NCBI RefSeq assembly: GCF_040954835.1
Contig: NC_090714.1
Span: 5,506,501 to 5,570,500 of the forward strand
DNA length: 64,000 nt
Reading direction: 5' to 3'
Source: Lepisosteus oculatus
Lineage: Eukaryota; Chordata; Actinopteri; Semionotiformes; Lepisosteidae
The translations under genes were made by a program, and so were the position numbers. Shown one piece after another: positions 13,740 to 27,559 of the stretch; position 1 is the stretch's first letter, and every line of letters begins with the position of its first letter. Below the pieces are notes generated by a model. That model did no database searches, was not told the DNA's origin, and saw only the letters and a program-made list of their open reading frames with translations.

Positions 13740-16255
13740 GGATCATTTATTGTGTTGGTCTGAGGAGAAAAACAAGAGACGGACTAAATAAATAACACAA
13801 AGCAAAAAGCCAAACCTCACACATGTAGAAATGTAACATTTTAACTCCGTCTGCCCCTCACTGGGAAACCACAGAGCCTGGAGACTAATCCTGTGGTATT
13901 TAAAGGCACACTAAGGAAGTGTTTATAGCACTGGCATGCAACTTGGACTTTCTTTGGAACATCAAACAGTTCCTGGCTCCAAGGCTTTCCAAACTGGATT
14001 TCTTCCTAATTGATGTGAATCTTTTTTGCTCCAGAAAAGAAACTGTGTCATCAAGGCACACAAAGTCTTCATCCAAAAGTTCTAGGAATCGAGGGAGAGC
14101 TCATGGCTCCTGTACCTTGCTTAGGAGAAGACGTTGCTACTCCTAATTTGCCACGCTGCCAGCTCCACCATGCCTCACAGGAGAGTTAGTGCTGATTGGA
14201 GGAGAGCCGCGGACCCTCTCTGACATCGCTGTCGTGCTGGAAAACCAAGAGTCGCCCCGTTGAGCATTCTTAACCCTATCCCAGCCATGTTCTGCCAATC
14301 CTGTTCGGTCAATCCCGGATCCAGCTGGCCAGTGACGTGGCCCTGAGACAGACTAGTGACAGATGGAGGGCTTTTGCAAGGTATGTCATCTGGGAGCTCT
14401 GAGGTCCCCTCTTTTGGGTGCTTTTACTCCAACGCCTACAAATGAAACCGCTCCCAAAGTGCCCCTATTTTAAGTTACAATAACATGTTTTCTTTCTGGT
14501 TGTGCGTCGTCAGTGGCCTTCTGGGGGAACAGTAAAACGTAGGTGGCTGAAAACAATAGTTGCCACTCAGAGTGATTCACTTCTACCAAGAGGGAAGACA
14601 CAGAGAAGGCAGATGGCTGTTGAAGGATTTTTTACTGAAAAACTGCAAATAGGCACTGAAAACCTCAGTTACTTGTCTGCCCCCCCGGTGCAACACCAGT
14701 AGGAAAACAGCTCTTCTGATCTGGTGTGTGACTGCACTCCAGCAGGAGCAAGAACTGTTTAAAATGAACCCAACCTTTCCCTCTGAGCACCTCAGGACCA
14801 CTTCAGATCCCTTCACGAGCAAGCAAGTATGAAACCCAGCACGTTTCCCTGTAATATTAGTATTTTTTCATCTATTTCTTTAGACATGCTTGGATTCATG
14901 CACCACGTTAACCGATGATTAGAGCTAAAAAGTAAAAGAAATTCTGGCCAGCTACAGAACTGGCTCTAGCCTGCTGAAACTGGGCCACAGGAACCTTAGA
15001 AGAGTGGGGCTAACCTCGGTCAGGGAGTCCAGTTCATCAAGCAACTGTTTATATTATTTTCCTTTGGTTAGTGGAGACAGAAATTTTTGTTTCTTTGCTA
15101 TTTACAGTAAACGTTATGCGCGTGTGCATAGGGGTGTGAGAGTGTGTGTTTTACACACTAAATAACATCAAGATCCCAGTGTAACAACAGATCATTCAAA
15201 CCAAAAATACAGAATAGGTGACTGTCAGCAAGGTTGGCCTTCGGCAAATTGTTTACTTCTCACCACTGTTGTTACCTTAACGAATAGTTTCTATAGAGCT
15301 GACTTCTAGTCTCACAATTCCAGAACTCTTTCACAGAAGACAGACGCTTTTTGACTGGCTTCCAAATCTAAACGAATTCATGTACAAAACGAACATGAAA
15401 GAAACACTGGAAATGACAATGCCGCACACAAAACATGAGATAAAAAAAGAAATGTTTCTTAGACATCTTTAAGTCTCCATCCTGAACTGTACCCTCATTC
15501 AATGAAGCAACAGAGGGCAACTTAACACTTGGTTTGACCTTGAGATTTGAGTCCAGCAAATAATAAAACAAACGTATCAATAATGGTGATTCTTTTCAAT
15601 GATTTCAATGATCCATGTTTACAAATATTTCAGAGTATCCTGGCATTATGGTCTAATATTAGACTCTACATATACAGTATATGTACTGTGATTTACTTTT
15701 TATTCCTTTTCATCCTAATTGCATTGCCTGTCATACAGTGTGCTCAGCAATTCTCTGTTCCATTTGATGTGTAGTCAGTAGCTTAAATGGTAGACAACTA
15801 TTTCAGCAAAGCAGGAGGACCTGAACTACTGTTGCTCCATAATGCTTAATTGATAACCTAACAGCCATGTTCTCTCAAGACTTCTGTGCCACCAGAACCT
15901 ATTGGTTTTCCTGGATTGTAGAACCAATCGATCACATAGGAAAGGCCACAGATTACCTTAAAAGATATGAGACATTGGAAAATATAACATGTGAAAACAA
16001 ACAAAACAAACATACACAGATTCATTGTCCTCTGGGTGTTTCACAACTCAAGAAAGCAGAACCATCTAAAGAGAGATTTCTTATTCTACTTTACTAGTAT
16101 TAAGTCACAGTTATCAACCACAGACTTTTCCTTTTTAGATATATATATATGATAATTTCACTTGTCAAATAAGGGAAATAAGTCTCTTTTAAGAGCAAGC
16201 AGTCACTATGATATATAATAACCAGACCTAGTTTTTATTCAAATTCCCATAATCC
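13740..16255. other. Non-coding stretch, nothing firm
   Basis: No coding exon or named repeat was recognised. Open frames are all under 90 codons. A weak tRNA-like patch near 15780-15830 was not good enough to call. Confidence 0.35.
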
Positions 16256-16261
16256 ATAATT

Positions 16262-16555
16262 ATAACTGGTTCCCAGTGCTGGTCCTGGTGACCTGCCTGT
16301 TGGTTTTTGTACCAGCTGAGCCCTCAGTTACACAATCAAACCCTTCTTTGACATAATAATAACAAGATTACCTGGAACCTGGTTTATTCCCATGTTAGAA
16401 CTTGAACAGTTGTGTTTTCTAAGTGAAATAAACTCCCAACCTTTTTCAATATTCAGCATTCAACTGAAGCAACTTCTTGGATCAATTATGACTTAAATGA
16501 TCTAATTAAGCAGGTGTGTGGGTCACCAGGACGAGGATCGGGAAGCACTGGCTTA
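16262..16555. mobile_element. Short non-autonomous DNA transposon (MITE-like)
   Basis: The two ends form imperfect terminal inverted repeats. The left end reads CAGTGCTGGTCCTGGTGACC, and the reverse complement of the right end reads CAGTGCTTCCCGATCCTCGT then CCTGGTGACC. The enclosed roughly 290 bases are non-coding. CAGTG termini are common in hAT-type elements, so I favour a hAT-derived MITE, but the superfamily is inference. Partial relatives seem to occur near 31990, 46400 and 49380. Confidence 0.55.
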
Positions 16556-16559
16556 TGTG

Positions 16560-19500
16560 ACACATACTGTACACTGCATTGTGCTTTGGCCTGCACTGAA
16601 CTCTGAGACTGAGCAAAAAGTACAGACTGCAGGTTGGCTAACTTCTCCTCTCACAGTACAGCCCTGTGACTCAGAAAAGGGAGGAAGGAAGGGAACTGGG
16701 ATATTGCGAGCCAAGTTCCTCCATGCATCTCCCCGTGTACTCAAAAACAACATTCTTCCTGCCTTTGGGCGGGTTAGTAAGTAACAGCTGGCGTCGGTCA
16801 GGTGACCTGCTAGTGTGTTGTGCGTCTCTGGGCCTGGAAGCCTGTTTGACAAAGAACTGCGACGTGCCAGCGACTCACTTCTGCTTTCTGCAGGGACTGA
16901 AACTGTGCAGCTGAAAGTCGGTGTAGTCGGTGGGCGTGCTCTTGCACAACTCCAGAGGAACAGCACCCAGCCCTTGAATGGTATCATGAACATTTGCTTT
17001 TTAACAGAAGAGTTACAGGCCTGAAGCAAGTCATTAGAGCAACTGACTTGGGCTGTGATTGACATTTCTATCGTACAGCATCATCTTCACCATCATCTGC
17101 TACCCAGGGACCTCCTCCTGAGCATTTGTGGAAACAAATATAGTTCAGGGTAGGGAGTATTACAGTGCAATCATAATTTTGCGTATACCAGCAGAGATTC
17201 CTTCTGCTGGATCTGCACCATGTGATTGCGAAACCACCCAAGACACAACATGTCTTCCATTAAGTCCCCATGTCACTACTTTGTGAAAATGACTTACTAA
17301 GCAGTGCCAGAAGGTGTGTTTCATTGTCTCCATGTTGTGTGCACAAGGACAAGTGTGAGAGCTTTGTCAGAATTTCATTTGTCACCCAACCCATGACAGT
17401 GACTGGTTCGTGCATCATTCCGTGTCTTGTCTTTTTAAAGTCCAGATATACAGCTGCTGCCGTACCTGAATTGTGAATTGCAATGCATCTGGTACATTAC
17501 AGAGTATGGACTGGTTTTGCTGGCCATCTTGATGAGTGTAGTTTTGTTCTCTATGTAACAGATGCCACTAACACCTCTGAATTGCTGCTGTGTTCCACGC
17601 AGCCAAGGATACAGACTGCAGGAGACCCATTCCCCTGTTCAGGCACCTTGTGCCTTGTGCATCCTGAACATTCTTAGGCCAGACTGTGAGGTCATAAGGC
17701 TGCTGAGACATGCATGACACTCAGACTGAACCACAAGGAGCAAATCTATTTATACACCGCACTGGATGTTACACATTAGGAATAATTTGATTTTGTTACT
17801 GAAGATGAGGCAGGAGGGAGGTTGATGGAGAGAAATGCTGATGCTTTACTACGTGATAGTCATCTAAAAAAACTTCTTCCATGGTAAACCACAGGAAATG
17901 TTTATAAGGACTTTTGTCTAGGTAAAATTATATGCAATCCATGCATTACCTCTGACGTCTGTGCTGAGGGCTAATGGTGTTTTCCTGATCAAAGTGTTTC
18001 AGAATGATCACCATAAGTGTTAAGATCACCTGTTGTTTGTGCAACTTCTCTTCAGAGCCAGTAGCAATGGCAAGGCATCCATCACCCGAGGGTCTGTGAA
18101 AAATGGTCTGGTGGCGCTCTCTAGTTCTACTATCAAACACAACAAAAAAGAGGCGTTCTTGTTTCGAATCTGCCTGTGTGGTCGTCTGACAGAGTTGGAG
18201 GTAGTTACAGTTGTACCACCAAACTTTACTGTCGCGCTCCATGAGCCAGGATATCCTTGCAATAAAAAAATAGATTGAACATGCTAAATAATCCCTTCCT
18301 GCTTTCAAACACATGTTATAGGGACTCTCCATGCAGACTTAACAAGGTAAAGAATTCCTTAATTTTGCGTTCAATCAAAATACTCAATAAACGAGTTCAT
18401 GGTTTGGTTTTATAGGCAAGTGCAGTTAGTGATTATGTGCAAAACGGAAGGGGTATTGTGCAATTATAGTGGCTTGGTGTGATTGTGTGGGGAACAAACT
18501 CCTAGGGTCTGGTAAGCTCTGGGGATTCCTGTAGGAGTGGCGTATGAGGACTATGGGTGGGCTCAAGTCTTTTATGTAGTCTTACATTTATTTTTAAGGC
18601 ACTGTTTATATGTAACGTTTGTGTGTTCTTTCGGAAGTCTCTGAGTGCGGGAATCCTAGGTGCTTGGATGCAAAACACATTTCCTGAGCAAGCAGACTGT
18701 AAAGTGTTATCAGAGTGTCAATAAGCTTGGAAAACCAACTGAAGATTGTGTGAAGAGTTTGTGAAAACTTGGCTTCACCCACTTGGCTGAGGGCCATCCT
18801 CCCAGTTATAGGACGGGGAGACCCGGATCCCCATGCCCAGAGAAAAGGGGACCAAGGGGTAGCTGCAAAGATGGAGGTGGGGTGGAGGAGGAATGCAAAA
18901 TGAGTGAAGATGAGGAGAGAGTGACAGGTGGTATATATGGGAATTTGAGAAATTAAATCAGGATTAGTTATATGTTGTGGCAGCTGATCTTAATTAGATC
19001 ATCTGGCTGCCCTCATCCCTCCCAAACCTTCATTCTGAACTCCATTAAAAATAAGATGGTGACAAGGCAGAATAGCTGCATTGGGATCTGGCCAGTAGCA
19101 TAATGAAAGAATATAAAAGAATACCTGCTCACATTATACATCACACAGTCCTGTTACGGACCTTCCCTGGGCCTGCACATCCGTACCCAGGGCAAAGGCA
19201 AAGCAAAAAAAGAATCGGGTTCAGTACAGCGTCACGTTTTTAAAACAAACCAAACCAAACGGAGACGAAGGGGTTAATGGCGTAGTACGAGTTGCTCAAG
19301 GTATCTGTGTGGTAAAGACTTTCCAGCCTTGCCTCACGACAGACCCGGTCAAGGCAGCAGACCCTGGATAGGGGAAGCTGCCAGCAGAAATAGAAACGAG
19401 CTCAGTCTGATCCTGAGTCAGGCTCTTCGGGCTGTCGGGGCCCGGTCTCTGCTTTCTTCAGCCCCACCGGCTCTGTTCGCGGTGTCTTCAAAACACCGTA

Positions 19501-21590
19501 CACGGCCGAAACTGCAACGGCACTATAAAGAGCCTTCTCTGAAATGCTACACACGAGCCCACGTGCATTTGATTATTAACCTCTCGGGATTTCATTTCCA
19601 GATGCAAGATGTCTTTTCACTTCTTGAAGAAAATGAATTGTTTTGCTTCGTGGAACTGATGAAAAACACATGCCGATACAAAGGTGAAATGCAGGGACAT
19701 TGGGGGCTTTTTAAACTGATTAAGACGGTACAAGGGCTCCCACGATAATGCATTTATTCCTACATACAGTAGCTATAGATCTATCCATTAGCAGGGCCTT
19801 TGCACAGATATCCTCCGTCCCTGTTTAGGTATCTGGCAAAACGCACTGGGTCCTGTGTAGCAGAAGCTGCTGCAAAGGAACTGGCCTTCAAGGGGGTGTA
19901 AAGTTACTGGGACCCAGGTCAGTACAGTGAAGTGAGGGTTCCAGTATTTCCCTCTTGCGACTGAATACTGTGCCTTTTCGCCCAAAACAAGGCTTGGGGA
20001 GCTCTAACTAGCCACCCAAGTTACAAGATTCTAATAAATTCTTTAGAATAGATTACCGGTGGTTCTGCAGATCTTTGGAGCTCCGGAGGCAAGTTTCTGT
20101 TGCATTTCCAAGACTTCGGAAATCGCAGGCCCTCCTTCTCCGGTTCTCCCGTTCACACCACTCTGGTCTTGGAAAGGAAGGCGGAGGCCGTACGCCAGTA
20201 CCAACCGCCAGAAACCTGGCCTCCTCCAGGTTCCTCATTCAAAGTCCCCGACGGCCGATTTGGCACCCGAGCCGTCCCAGTGCCAAGCTGAAGTTCGGTG
20301 CAGCCTGACTGGGTGAGCTGTCCTCATTTATGTTTGGTGGAGCACCTGAAAAACAGCCTTTTCAAAATCATCCATCTGCAACCCCTTTCCTAGAATGAAA
20401 CCGAGGGCTTAATGTTAATGATTCTGAAATAATTTTTGCAGTGGGTGGTATGCTGGCTGTGATGACAAAACCGGGCAAGGAGACTTTTTTGGAGAAACCA
20501 AAATAAACATGTTTGCCGATATAGAGATAATAGGGGCTACAGTAAATATGTTTCAAAGCAATGTTTTTTCTTTGGTTCTGAAGAAACAAAACCTAGTGAA
20601 AACTACTGCAGTGGGGGATATCTGCTCTTAAGAGAGTAGATTTAGATACAGTGTATTTGATATGTAATATCATAATCTGCACCTGTGCGAAACACATAAT
20701 GGAAAGAAAGAAATGACACCAGATTAAGAAGTGATTTTCAATGTGGTTTGACACTTCTGTATTTTATAACACGCCCTTCTATTTTTTTCCACATCATGCT
20801 CTGTGAGAAAATCTCTTTAACTAGTTATGATTGAGCATTCGGTATAAATTGCAATCTGTAATAAATAATACTCGCTGTTTATTATGGTCTGGCGGGTTTT
20901 GGTGTGCAGACAATTCCAGAGTTAAAATAAAACTCAGATTAAGATCAGAACCTTGACTCACCCTCACAATTTCTGTTTGCAATGAGCTTCCTCTCTACCC
21001 CTTACAGACGGTTACCACTGCATGGAATTTGTGATAATTTGTGAAATTGTTGGGCCAACATTTTGATTTTATCTGGGCAAAGAAAGAGACTGATGATTCC
21101 TAATGAGCCTGACAACAACAGATCTACAATCTACCCTTTCCTCATTATCAGAAGGGGGGTTATTTCTGACATAAACCAAGAAACCTGCACTTGCCAGAAT
21201 CAGGGGTTAAGCCTGTTAGTTCGTGGAAGGTTCATCAGGCCCAGCAGAGGCAATCGAACAGGTAATTTACACCTCTGAAAACAACGAATCTGGCAAACTC
21301 TGATGCACAGACTGTTGTCATGGCGACGGGGACCTGACAGAATCGGCGCTGTCTTCTAGCCGTGAATATTTTTAACTTAAAAAAAAAACGCAGCTTGTTT
21401 AAAAATGGATTGAGTCTGAAAGGATTGCAATGCATTCCTGTCCGTTTATAAGAACGTTCCTCCACCTTCCTCGCATTTCTAAAGAATCACTGTCACCACT
21501 GCAGAGAAGAGAGAGAAGCTAGACTATGATGTTCTAATTATAGAACAGACTTTTTCTGATTTTTGCTGTTCTCTAAATCTATAGGATTGT
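16560..21590. other. Non-coding stretch
   Basis: No recognised exons. A minus-strand open frame of 170 codons (16553-17065) and a plus-strand one of 139 codons (19329-19748) have no domain I know and no supporting splice context. The part at 17260-17700 has a transcript-like, repeat-like texture but I cannot assign it. Confidence 0.35.
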
Positions 21591-21735
21591 ATTTTAATAT
21601 ATATAATACTTATGAATTTTATTTGTATATATATAGTATATATAGAATTGTGCATACTATATCAACTATATGTACTGTACATGTGTACTTCATGTATATA
21701 CTTCTTTTATACATGTATGAAGTATAAATCTTCTG
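21590..21735. repeat. AT-rich palindromic tract
   Basis: A run of ATATAT-type sequence is followed by nested inverted repeats. One pairs the arm starting ACTTCATGTATA at 21687 with the arm ending ATGTATGAAGT at 21723, apart from a 4-base insertion. The tract could extrude as a cruciform or be a degraded MITE. No coding content. Confidence 0.5.
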
Positions 21736-21924
21736 GTTACACTTTTAAATGACCAGTTTATTCAACTGAGGAATGATTGTTTAGATAGAAGCTGGCTCTG
21801 TATCGCAGGAAGAAGTCCAATGTTTACTGCTTCTTAACAGCAGTAATATAGTGCTGGTGATAAATATTTAACGAGCACAGTCCCTTTTTGTCTTTGAACA
21901 GAGAAGATGGAAGGAAATTGATCA

Positions 21925-22080
21925 AAAAGTGCATTTAAATCGGAGATAAGTAGGCACCTTTTGACCCAAAGGTTTGTGAGAATCCGGAACAAACTACTCG
22001 GCCATGTTTTGAAGCCGATACTCTGGATTCTTTTAAGAAATGAGATCCTGGGATCAATCTGTTATTTGTAGAAAAGCAAG
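21925..22080 (+). mobile_element. Fragment of a fish interspersed repeat
   Basis: The text around GGAACAAACTACTCGGCCATG and GATACTCTGGATTCTTTTAAG matches, as I recall it, a very common repeat of non-teleost ray-finned fishes. In that repeat the phrase describes the 5' side, and the reverse complement carries the CCATTCGGCCCATC motif seen (degraded) at 53.3 and 59.4 kb. It is a diverged fragment with no open frame. Confidence 0.45.
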
Positions 22081-22879
22081 CAAGACAAATGATTTCCTTG
22101 CTTCTAGCCTTTTTTAAATGTTCCTATTATAAGCCTGGAGGAAAGGAGTCCTCAGAGAAAATTGTTTTATTTTTTAATTCATTTCTGTATTGTACGGTTG
22201 ATTTTGTTTGTCCCATCAACATAAAAAAAATAGATCAGAAAAAAGTATTTTACGGAAAGAAATATAGCTAGGTGACATTTTACTCATGCAAAACATGTAG
22301 GAAGAACTGCGCAATATAAAACCACTGAATTACTATAAACGGACAACGTGCCAAGTATTGAACTGCTTAATGTGACACAACCCCAGTTGCACAACCTCGT
22401 GTAAGAGGTCTCTCTCATTCAGTGAAGCTTCTGTTCAGCTCAGCAGACTGCTGTAGGACACTCTGTCAACCGATGGGATCAACAGGGCCTGTTAACGGTC
22501 TTTGCACACTTCCCAGTGGGCAGGAGTGCACAGTCTCTTCTCAGAAAGTGCCAGGACCTGCTGGCTAGAATTCATATCATGTAACCAGCCCCAACTCACT
22601 GGATTTGATCATTGGAATATTATTGAAATACTGCATAGAAGCAGCTGGGCTTCTTGAGGACTGAGATACAGTACATTTATCTCACTGAGGTATTACGTAA
22701 TTCAGTATCGCAGGCACTGACTGCATCTACAGGCATATTATAGAAAGATTTCCTGGTTACACTCTACTGCTTCAGCACAGCTCATATGCATTTTCAGAGA
22801 TGATGAAGCATTACAAGCAAGCTGTTTTAGTGTGTGCAATGATTCACTGCAGCAATACTAGAAAGGACACTTAACACTG

Positions 22880-25800
22880 CTTTATTCATGAATTAACACT
22901 TCAACATTTAAAGATTTTACTTTCAAACACTGAACATCTCGGATGTAAAAATAATGAAAAGATTACTTTTCAACAAAGTGAACATCACACAGTAACCCCG
23001 TCTGCTGGGAGGAACCAGAATGGTATTCCTTCTGCTGGTATAGACATTTCACAAAAACTACTCAGGATACAACAACACAATGCATTGAACTCTTAATAAA
23101 AAAACAAGAAGACATGTTATTGGACTTTGTAATGCACTAAAACAGATATGGTTTAACAACAATACTGATAGGAGACCTGTTCTTCCAGGTTTAAATGTTT
23201 TATTGAGCACCAAATTAAACAAATGCAAGGAAATTTTGGCTATACTGGATAAGCACTTTTACACAAGGATGCTACTGACTGCTATGCATTCCTTTACTTT
23301 GAAAGTATCACTTAAAGACAGCAGTATCACTTAAAGTCGGCCATGCTTTTTCATTCAATACAAGTCAGCCCCCGACTTCACTGCCATTCAGGAAGTGAAA
23401 GGCCAGTAGCACACCTAATTTTCTCCCTCAGTACATGGTTTGTATGGCCAAAGAACAGAACCATTTTTGGATGCTTCACCACAGCACTGCAATCAAGACA
23501 GCACTGCAAAAACTGAAATTTAAGTGCCAAAATTCAGGGAAAAAACGCTTACTGGGAAACAACAACCAGGCACTGTAGTGCTTCGACTACTGTATGTTTT
23601 ACCAGAATCTAAGCCTTGTTTCAAAAGCGTGCCCGTTGTGTCAGCTGCCCTGCTACTCTGCCTTTCGACAGACTCAGTCAGGGTTTACAGTGAAGAAATG
23701 CGCCCAGGAATTGTGCAATTCAATACTATTTTTTTCACCTTTTCCTTGTGTTGTGTTCCCCATTTCTCTTGCTTACTATAAACACCAACAATCATTCACA
23801 AAACAACAGCAGAGTGAGAGAGAGACCGAGGTCCCCTCCCCTCCAACCTCTTCCGCAAAGAGACTCAAATTTTCACACTTCACTTTTTCACTAACCTGGC
23901 CCTCTCCACAGAATTATTGCAACTAAAAAAAAAAAACATGGCATTATTTTTCAAAGTGCTGGAACTTGACAACATTAATATGAGATAACAATCCTATCCA
24001 ATTACGACCACCTGGACCAATCACCAGGCTCTTCAGAACTCGATCTCCAAGTTAACTTTTTAATTGTCGCAAATTTGCCTTTGCAAATATCCTCACTGTA
24101 TACGCCCATGTCTACGGAACCGGTAATGGCCAAGCTCTTGGCTGTATTCCTTTGAAGCTCTCTTAGATGAATAACTTAACATGAAGAAGTCACTTTGAAA
24201 AGTTAGGAGAAACTAGGGGTAACAGGTCATACTTAAATCAGAAAAAAATATATGCAGAAAGCTTCGATATGTCAAAAGAAAGAGAATCGAGAAGATAACC
24301 TTCAAGATTAAAAAAAAACAACAAATGTAGAGATGATCTGATATCTGATCTAGGCATAGGAAATAAGAGAGGCTACATCAGACAAAGGCTGACTCGTCTG
24401 TAGACAGACACCAGGCTGCGTCACTACCTAACCTCAGCACAGTCTGCATGGGCACTCCATACACTATACTGAACTTGCAGCAGTGCAGTTTCAAGAAGAG
24501 ATAGTGTGCTGTGTTTTAAATAAGCCTCTGGATGAGACGAAAAGACCCTTATAAAGAGTGTTTTACTATGAGACAAGCTCTAAGAGCAGCTGATCCATAC
24601 AGTACGTGGTGTGAGGAATTTGTGCTGGTCAGAGTTCAGCCATGTCTGCATTTGCAGGCTTTCAAAAACGTCTCTGCCGGAACAGGAAGAAAAGAACGCA
24701 GAAGAGCAGTAAACGGTTTCAGATTGCACATTAAGCATCTAAGTGTTGTGGTATAGCGATCCAGATATTACCACACCGCTGCAATTGAATCATAACAGTT
24801 TGGGATCACGAAGGGAACGTGCACTGCAAATCAGCAGCCAACAGCCTGCTTCAAATTGGGATTAACAGAGATGATACTGATACTCAAATTTGCCTACAGA
24901 GTTACATGTATCTAGACAGCGGGATCCCACAGAGTCAATTAGAAAGATCTTGTACTGTAAATTTATCATATCACCCTGGAGAATATTTATGAAAGAAAAA
25001 CCTACAACTCCAAAAACTAACTACGATAAAAATAATCTCATTTCAGCCCTCTTCTCTTCCTTTAATACAAATTTACACTGGTTGAGCAGGACAGCAGGTG
25101 GCTGCAGAAACCTGTGCTTTAAGAGTTTTCATGTGCTGCTTCACAATACATTTTGCTTCAGAAGCCCAATACAGCCCAGCACACTCCAGCTCCTCATGTG
25201 CAACAATCTGTCAGCTCGCTTAATGCGCCGACCACAGGAACATTAATCCTAGTTGATCGTGCTGTGGCGTGCGTTATAAAGTCACGCACTACACAAAACA
25301 AAATAAATCAGAAAAACCCGTGCGCAGCAGGATTTCGAGTTGGGTGTTGACAGGGTGCCCCAATATCTGATATGTAGGGCAATAGCAAAAGAAAAAAAGG
25401 ATAATGCTTGAAATAAAATAAAATAATATAATGACCCAGAGCAGAAACCTTGCATACTATGTACTGACTTTTATCTTAAAGTCCTGTTACAAAACTGCTG
25501 GTCATTGAAATTAAACTTTCTTCTTAAAACAGGTACGATATGCACTGTATGCAATTCACTTCTGCCCATGTGGTTCATGAGCCCTGAGTGTTCTGTCGAT
25601 GGCAAGTGATTATGGTTTTGTTTTTCATAGTAAGAAGTGCTAATGTTTGGGCCTTGCCCATGAGCTGAAGAATCACCAGGAATGAAGAACAGGCATGCCC
25701 GATAAAACCTGGAGTCTCCTTGGGCCTGCCCATTCGGCATCCTGTGAACTTGAGACACAGCGGAGGCGAACGCGAACACAAATGAAATGTTAACAATCAC

Positions 25801-26091
25801 TGAGCACAACTCCGACAAAGATATCGATGCGCTGCAGTTCTGGGGCTCTGCTTCAGAGGTCTCAGAACAGTAGTGCTGTGTCTGAATTTATCAACCTTCT
25901 CAAATCTACTGCCACACACTGCTCTCCGGATACAGGAGAGCACAGTGTGACCGGTAAACAGAGGGCCCTAACAAACCCTGAATTCCCAGGTATCCCGGGT
26001 TGGAAGACTGCAGTCCAGGCCTTGATATGAGGTCGTGGGGCTGGTTCCTGGCCTGCGAGTACTGGGCCTCCCTCTCTCTCCTGCTGTCTTG
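22880..26091 (-). other. tbc1d24: Probable 3'UTR of tbc1d24
   Basis: This stretch follows the tbc1d24 stop codon on the minus strand and contains no recognised repeat or exon. Minus-strand AATAAA polyadenylation hexamers lie at 23199-23204 and 22881-22886, giving a 3'UTR of roughly 2.9 to 3.2 kb. A long 3'UTR is usual for this gene in mammals, as I recall. The true cleavage site cannot be fixed from sequence alone. Confidence 0.4.
23199..23204 (-). terminator. Candidate polyadenylation signal of tbc1d24
   Basis: A canonical AATAAA lies on the minus strand about 2.9 kb downstream of the tbc1d24 stop. A second AATAAA at 22881-22886 is an alternative. RNA 3' ends would decide between them. Confidence 0.3.
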
Positions 26092-26246
26092 CTAGGAGGC
26101 CATGGCGTCCTGGAAGCCCCAGACCTCCAACAGGGCGATCTGGAAGGCCTCCGCGCACAGGGGCTGGTTGTCGAAGGTGTGGCACCGGGCCGTGCGCCCG
26201 TGGTTCAGGTCGGCGTCGATGTAGAGAGCGTTGCCGTCGCCCCCCC
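26092..26246 (-). CDS. tbc1d24: tbc1d24 last coding exon and stop
   Basis: This exon completes a Gly codon and encodes [20 protein letters not shown] followed by [20 protein letters not shown] and [10 protein letters not shown], then TAG. This is the conserved end of the TLDc domain. The acceptor abuts a run of eight G, the first of which is the G of the acceptor AG. The next seven start the exon and encode Gly-Gly. The length and final WGF motif fit a complete C-terminus. Confidence 0.95.
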
Positions 26247-27559
26247 CTGGGAGGAGAGAAGCAGCGTGGGGTCAGCGGCGCTCGAGAAGCACAGGGCTCA
26301 GAAGGAAGACGCAGAATCGAAACGGGTCAGGTGAGCGGATCGGAGAGGGACTCTAAAGTTAATAATGATTGCGTGCCACTGGTGAATTAAGACCACTTTT
26401 TAAAAAAAACCTTCTGCCTTTTTTAAGACAAGTGGCTACAGTTGATTTAAAAAAATTCTTTCAAAAAGAATACGAGATATACATTCATTACAAATCTGTT
26501 AAAAAATAAAACCAGAGCAAACACACAGCGAGAGACTGAAAACTACACGTAAGGTGCACCCGGGAATTGACTAGTGGTGTTATTTGTGTGGAAGAAATTA
26601 AAAGACGTCATATATCAACTGAAAGGTGAATCGCAATTTGGCATCTGCCAGGGATGTGATGAAAAATGGGACAACAGCGAGGTCTAGTGGCTGGCAGAGT
26701 TTGCCATTTGTTTTTCTATAAACAGTTAAACTGTTCACACTCTACATTAACTGGCAATTCTCTGGCCTGTATTTCAGTTCCTTTTAAAACAATAAACTGA
26801 CCTTTGAGGGTTTTTAGAAAATGGAAGTTACAGACTGTAAGATATAGGCTACTAGTCTTTAAGGAATACAGTTTACAATAAAAATCAAATGCAGATTAAT
26901 ACCAGCGATTAAAAAAAAACTACAAAAATAATTGTAGGCATAGCTTTTGGAAATTAAAAAAAAATGTAATTGAATTTATGTAATCGGCATTTAACATCTT
27001 TAAATTATTGCACTTCATTGAATTAATGCTTCTGGCTGGATTTCAAATCTGTTTCACTGGTTGTCGAACCAGTTCCTTTGTTTTTAGAATTGCTAATATA
27101 CAGTAATATTTTTAAAGACATCTGTGGAAATAATCTTATTGCCGAGTCAGGAAATGTCCTGTTGTATGCAACAGAATTACTTAGAACTGGCAATTATACA
27201 CGTGCACTGTTTAATCAAATGTATTGCATCAGTCTAATTTAATTTGAGCATTCAGGAAAAAAAAAAATCTCTTGGGACCAAGATCTCCATTCGAATCCAT
27301 TCATCTAATTATGAACATTTATATTTACTTATATTAAAAATTAATTTTACAAATTGATCACAATTCTAAGATACATTAAAAAATGCAGACCCTAGTCAGA
27401 TCAAAATGACAAACCTTGGCATACAAAACAGAACAGCTGTCCAAAAACACCCAGCAGTTTGTATGGAGTGACAATGGCCCTACGGTATACAAAGCAGACT
27501 ATAGGCATGGAAGCAGAAGTGGATACCTACTATTGGGGTGATTATCTTACGCAAGTGAA

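Noticed and set aside
21313-21328. RFX X-box at GTTGTCATGGCGAC
   Set aside because: Two mismatches to the consensus and no nearby promoter.
26035-26334. 99-codon plus-strand frame at the end of tbc1d24
   Set aside because: Antisense shadow of the last tbc1d24 exon, which encodes the conserved TLDc end.
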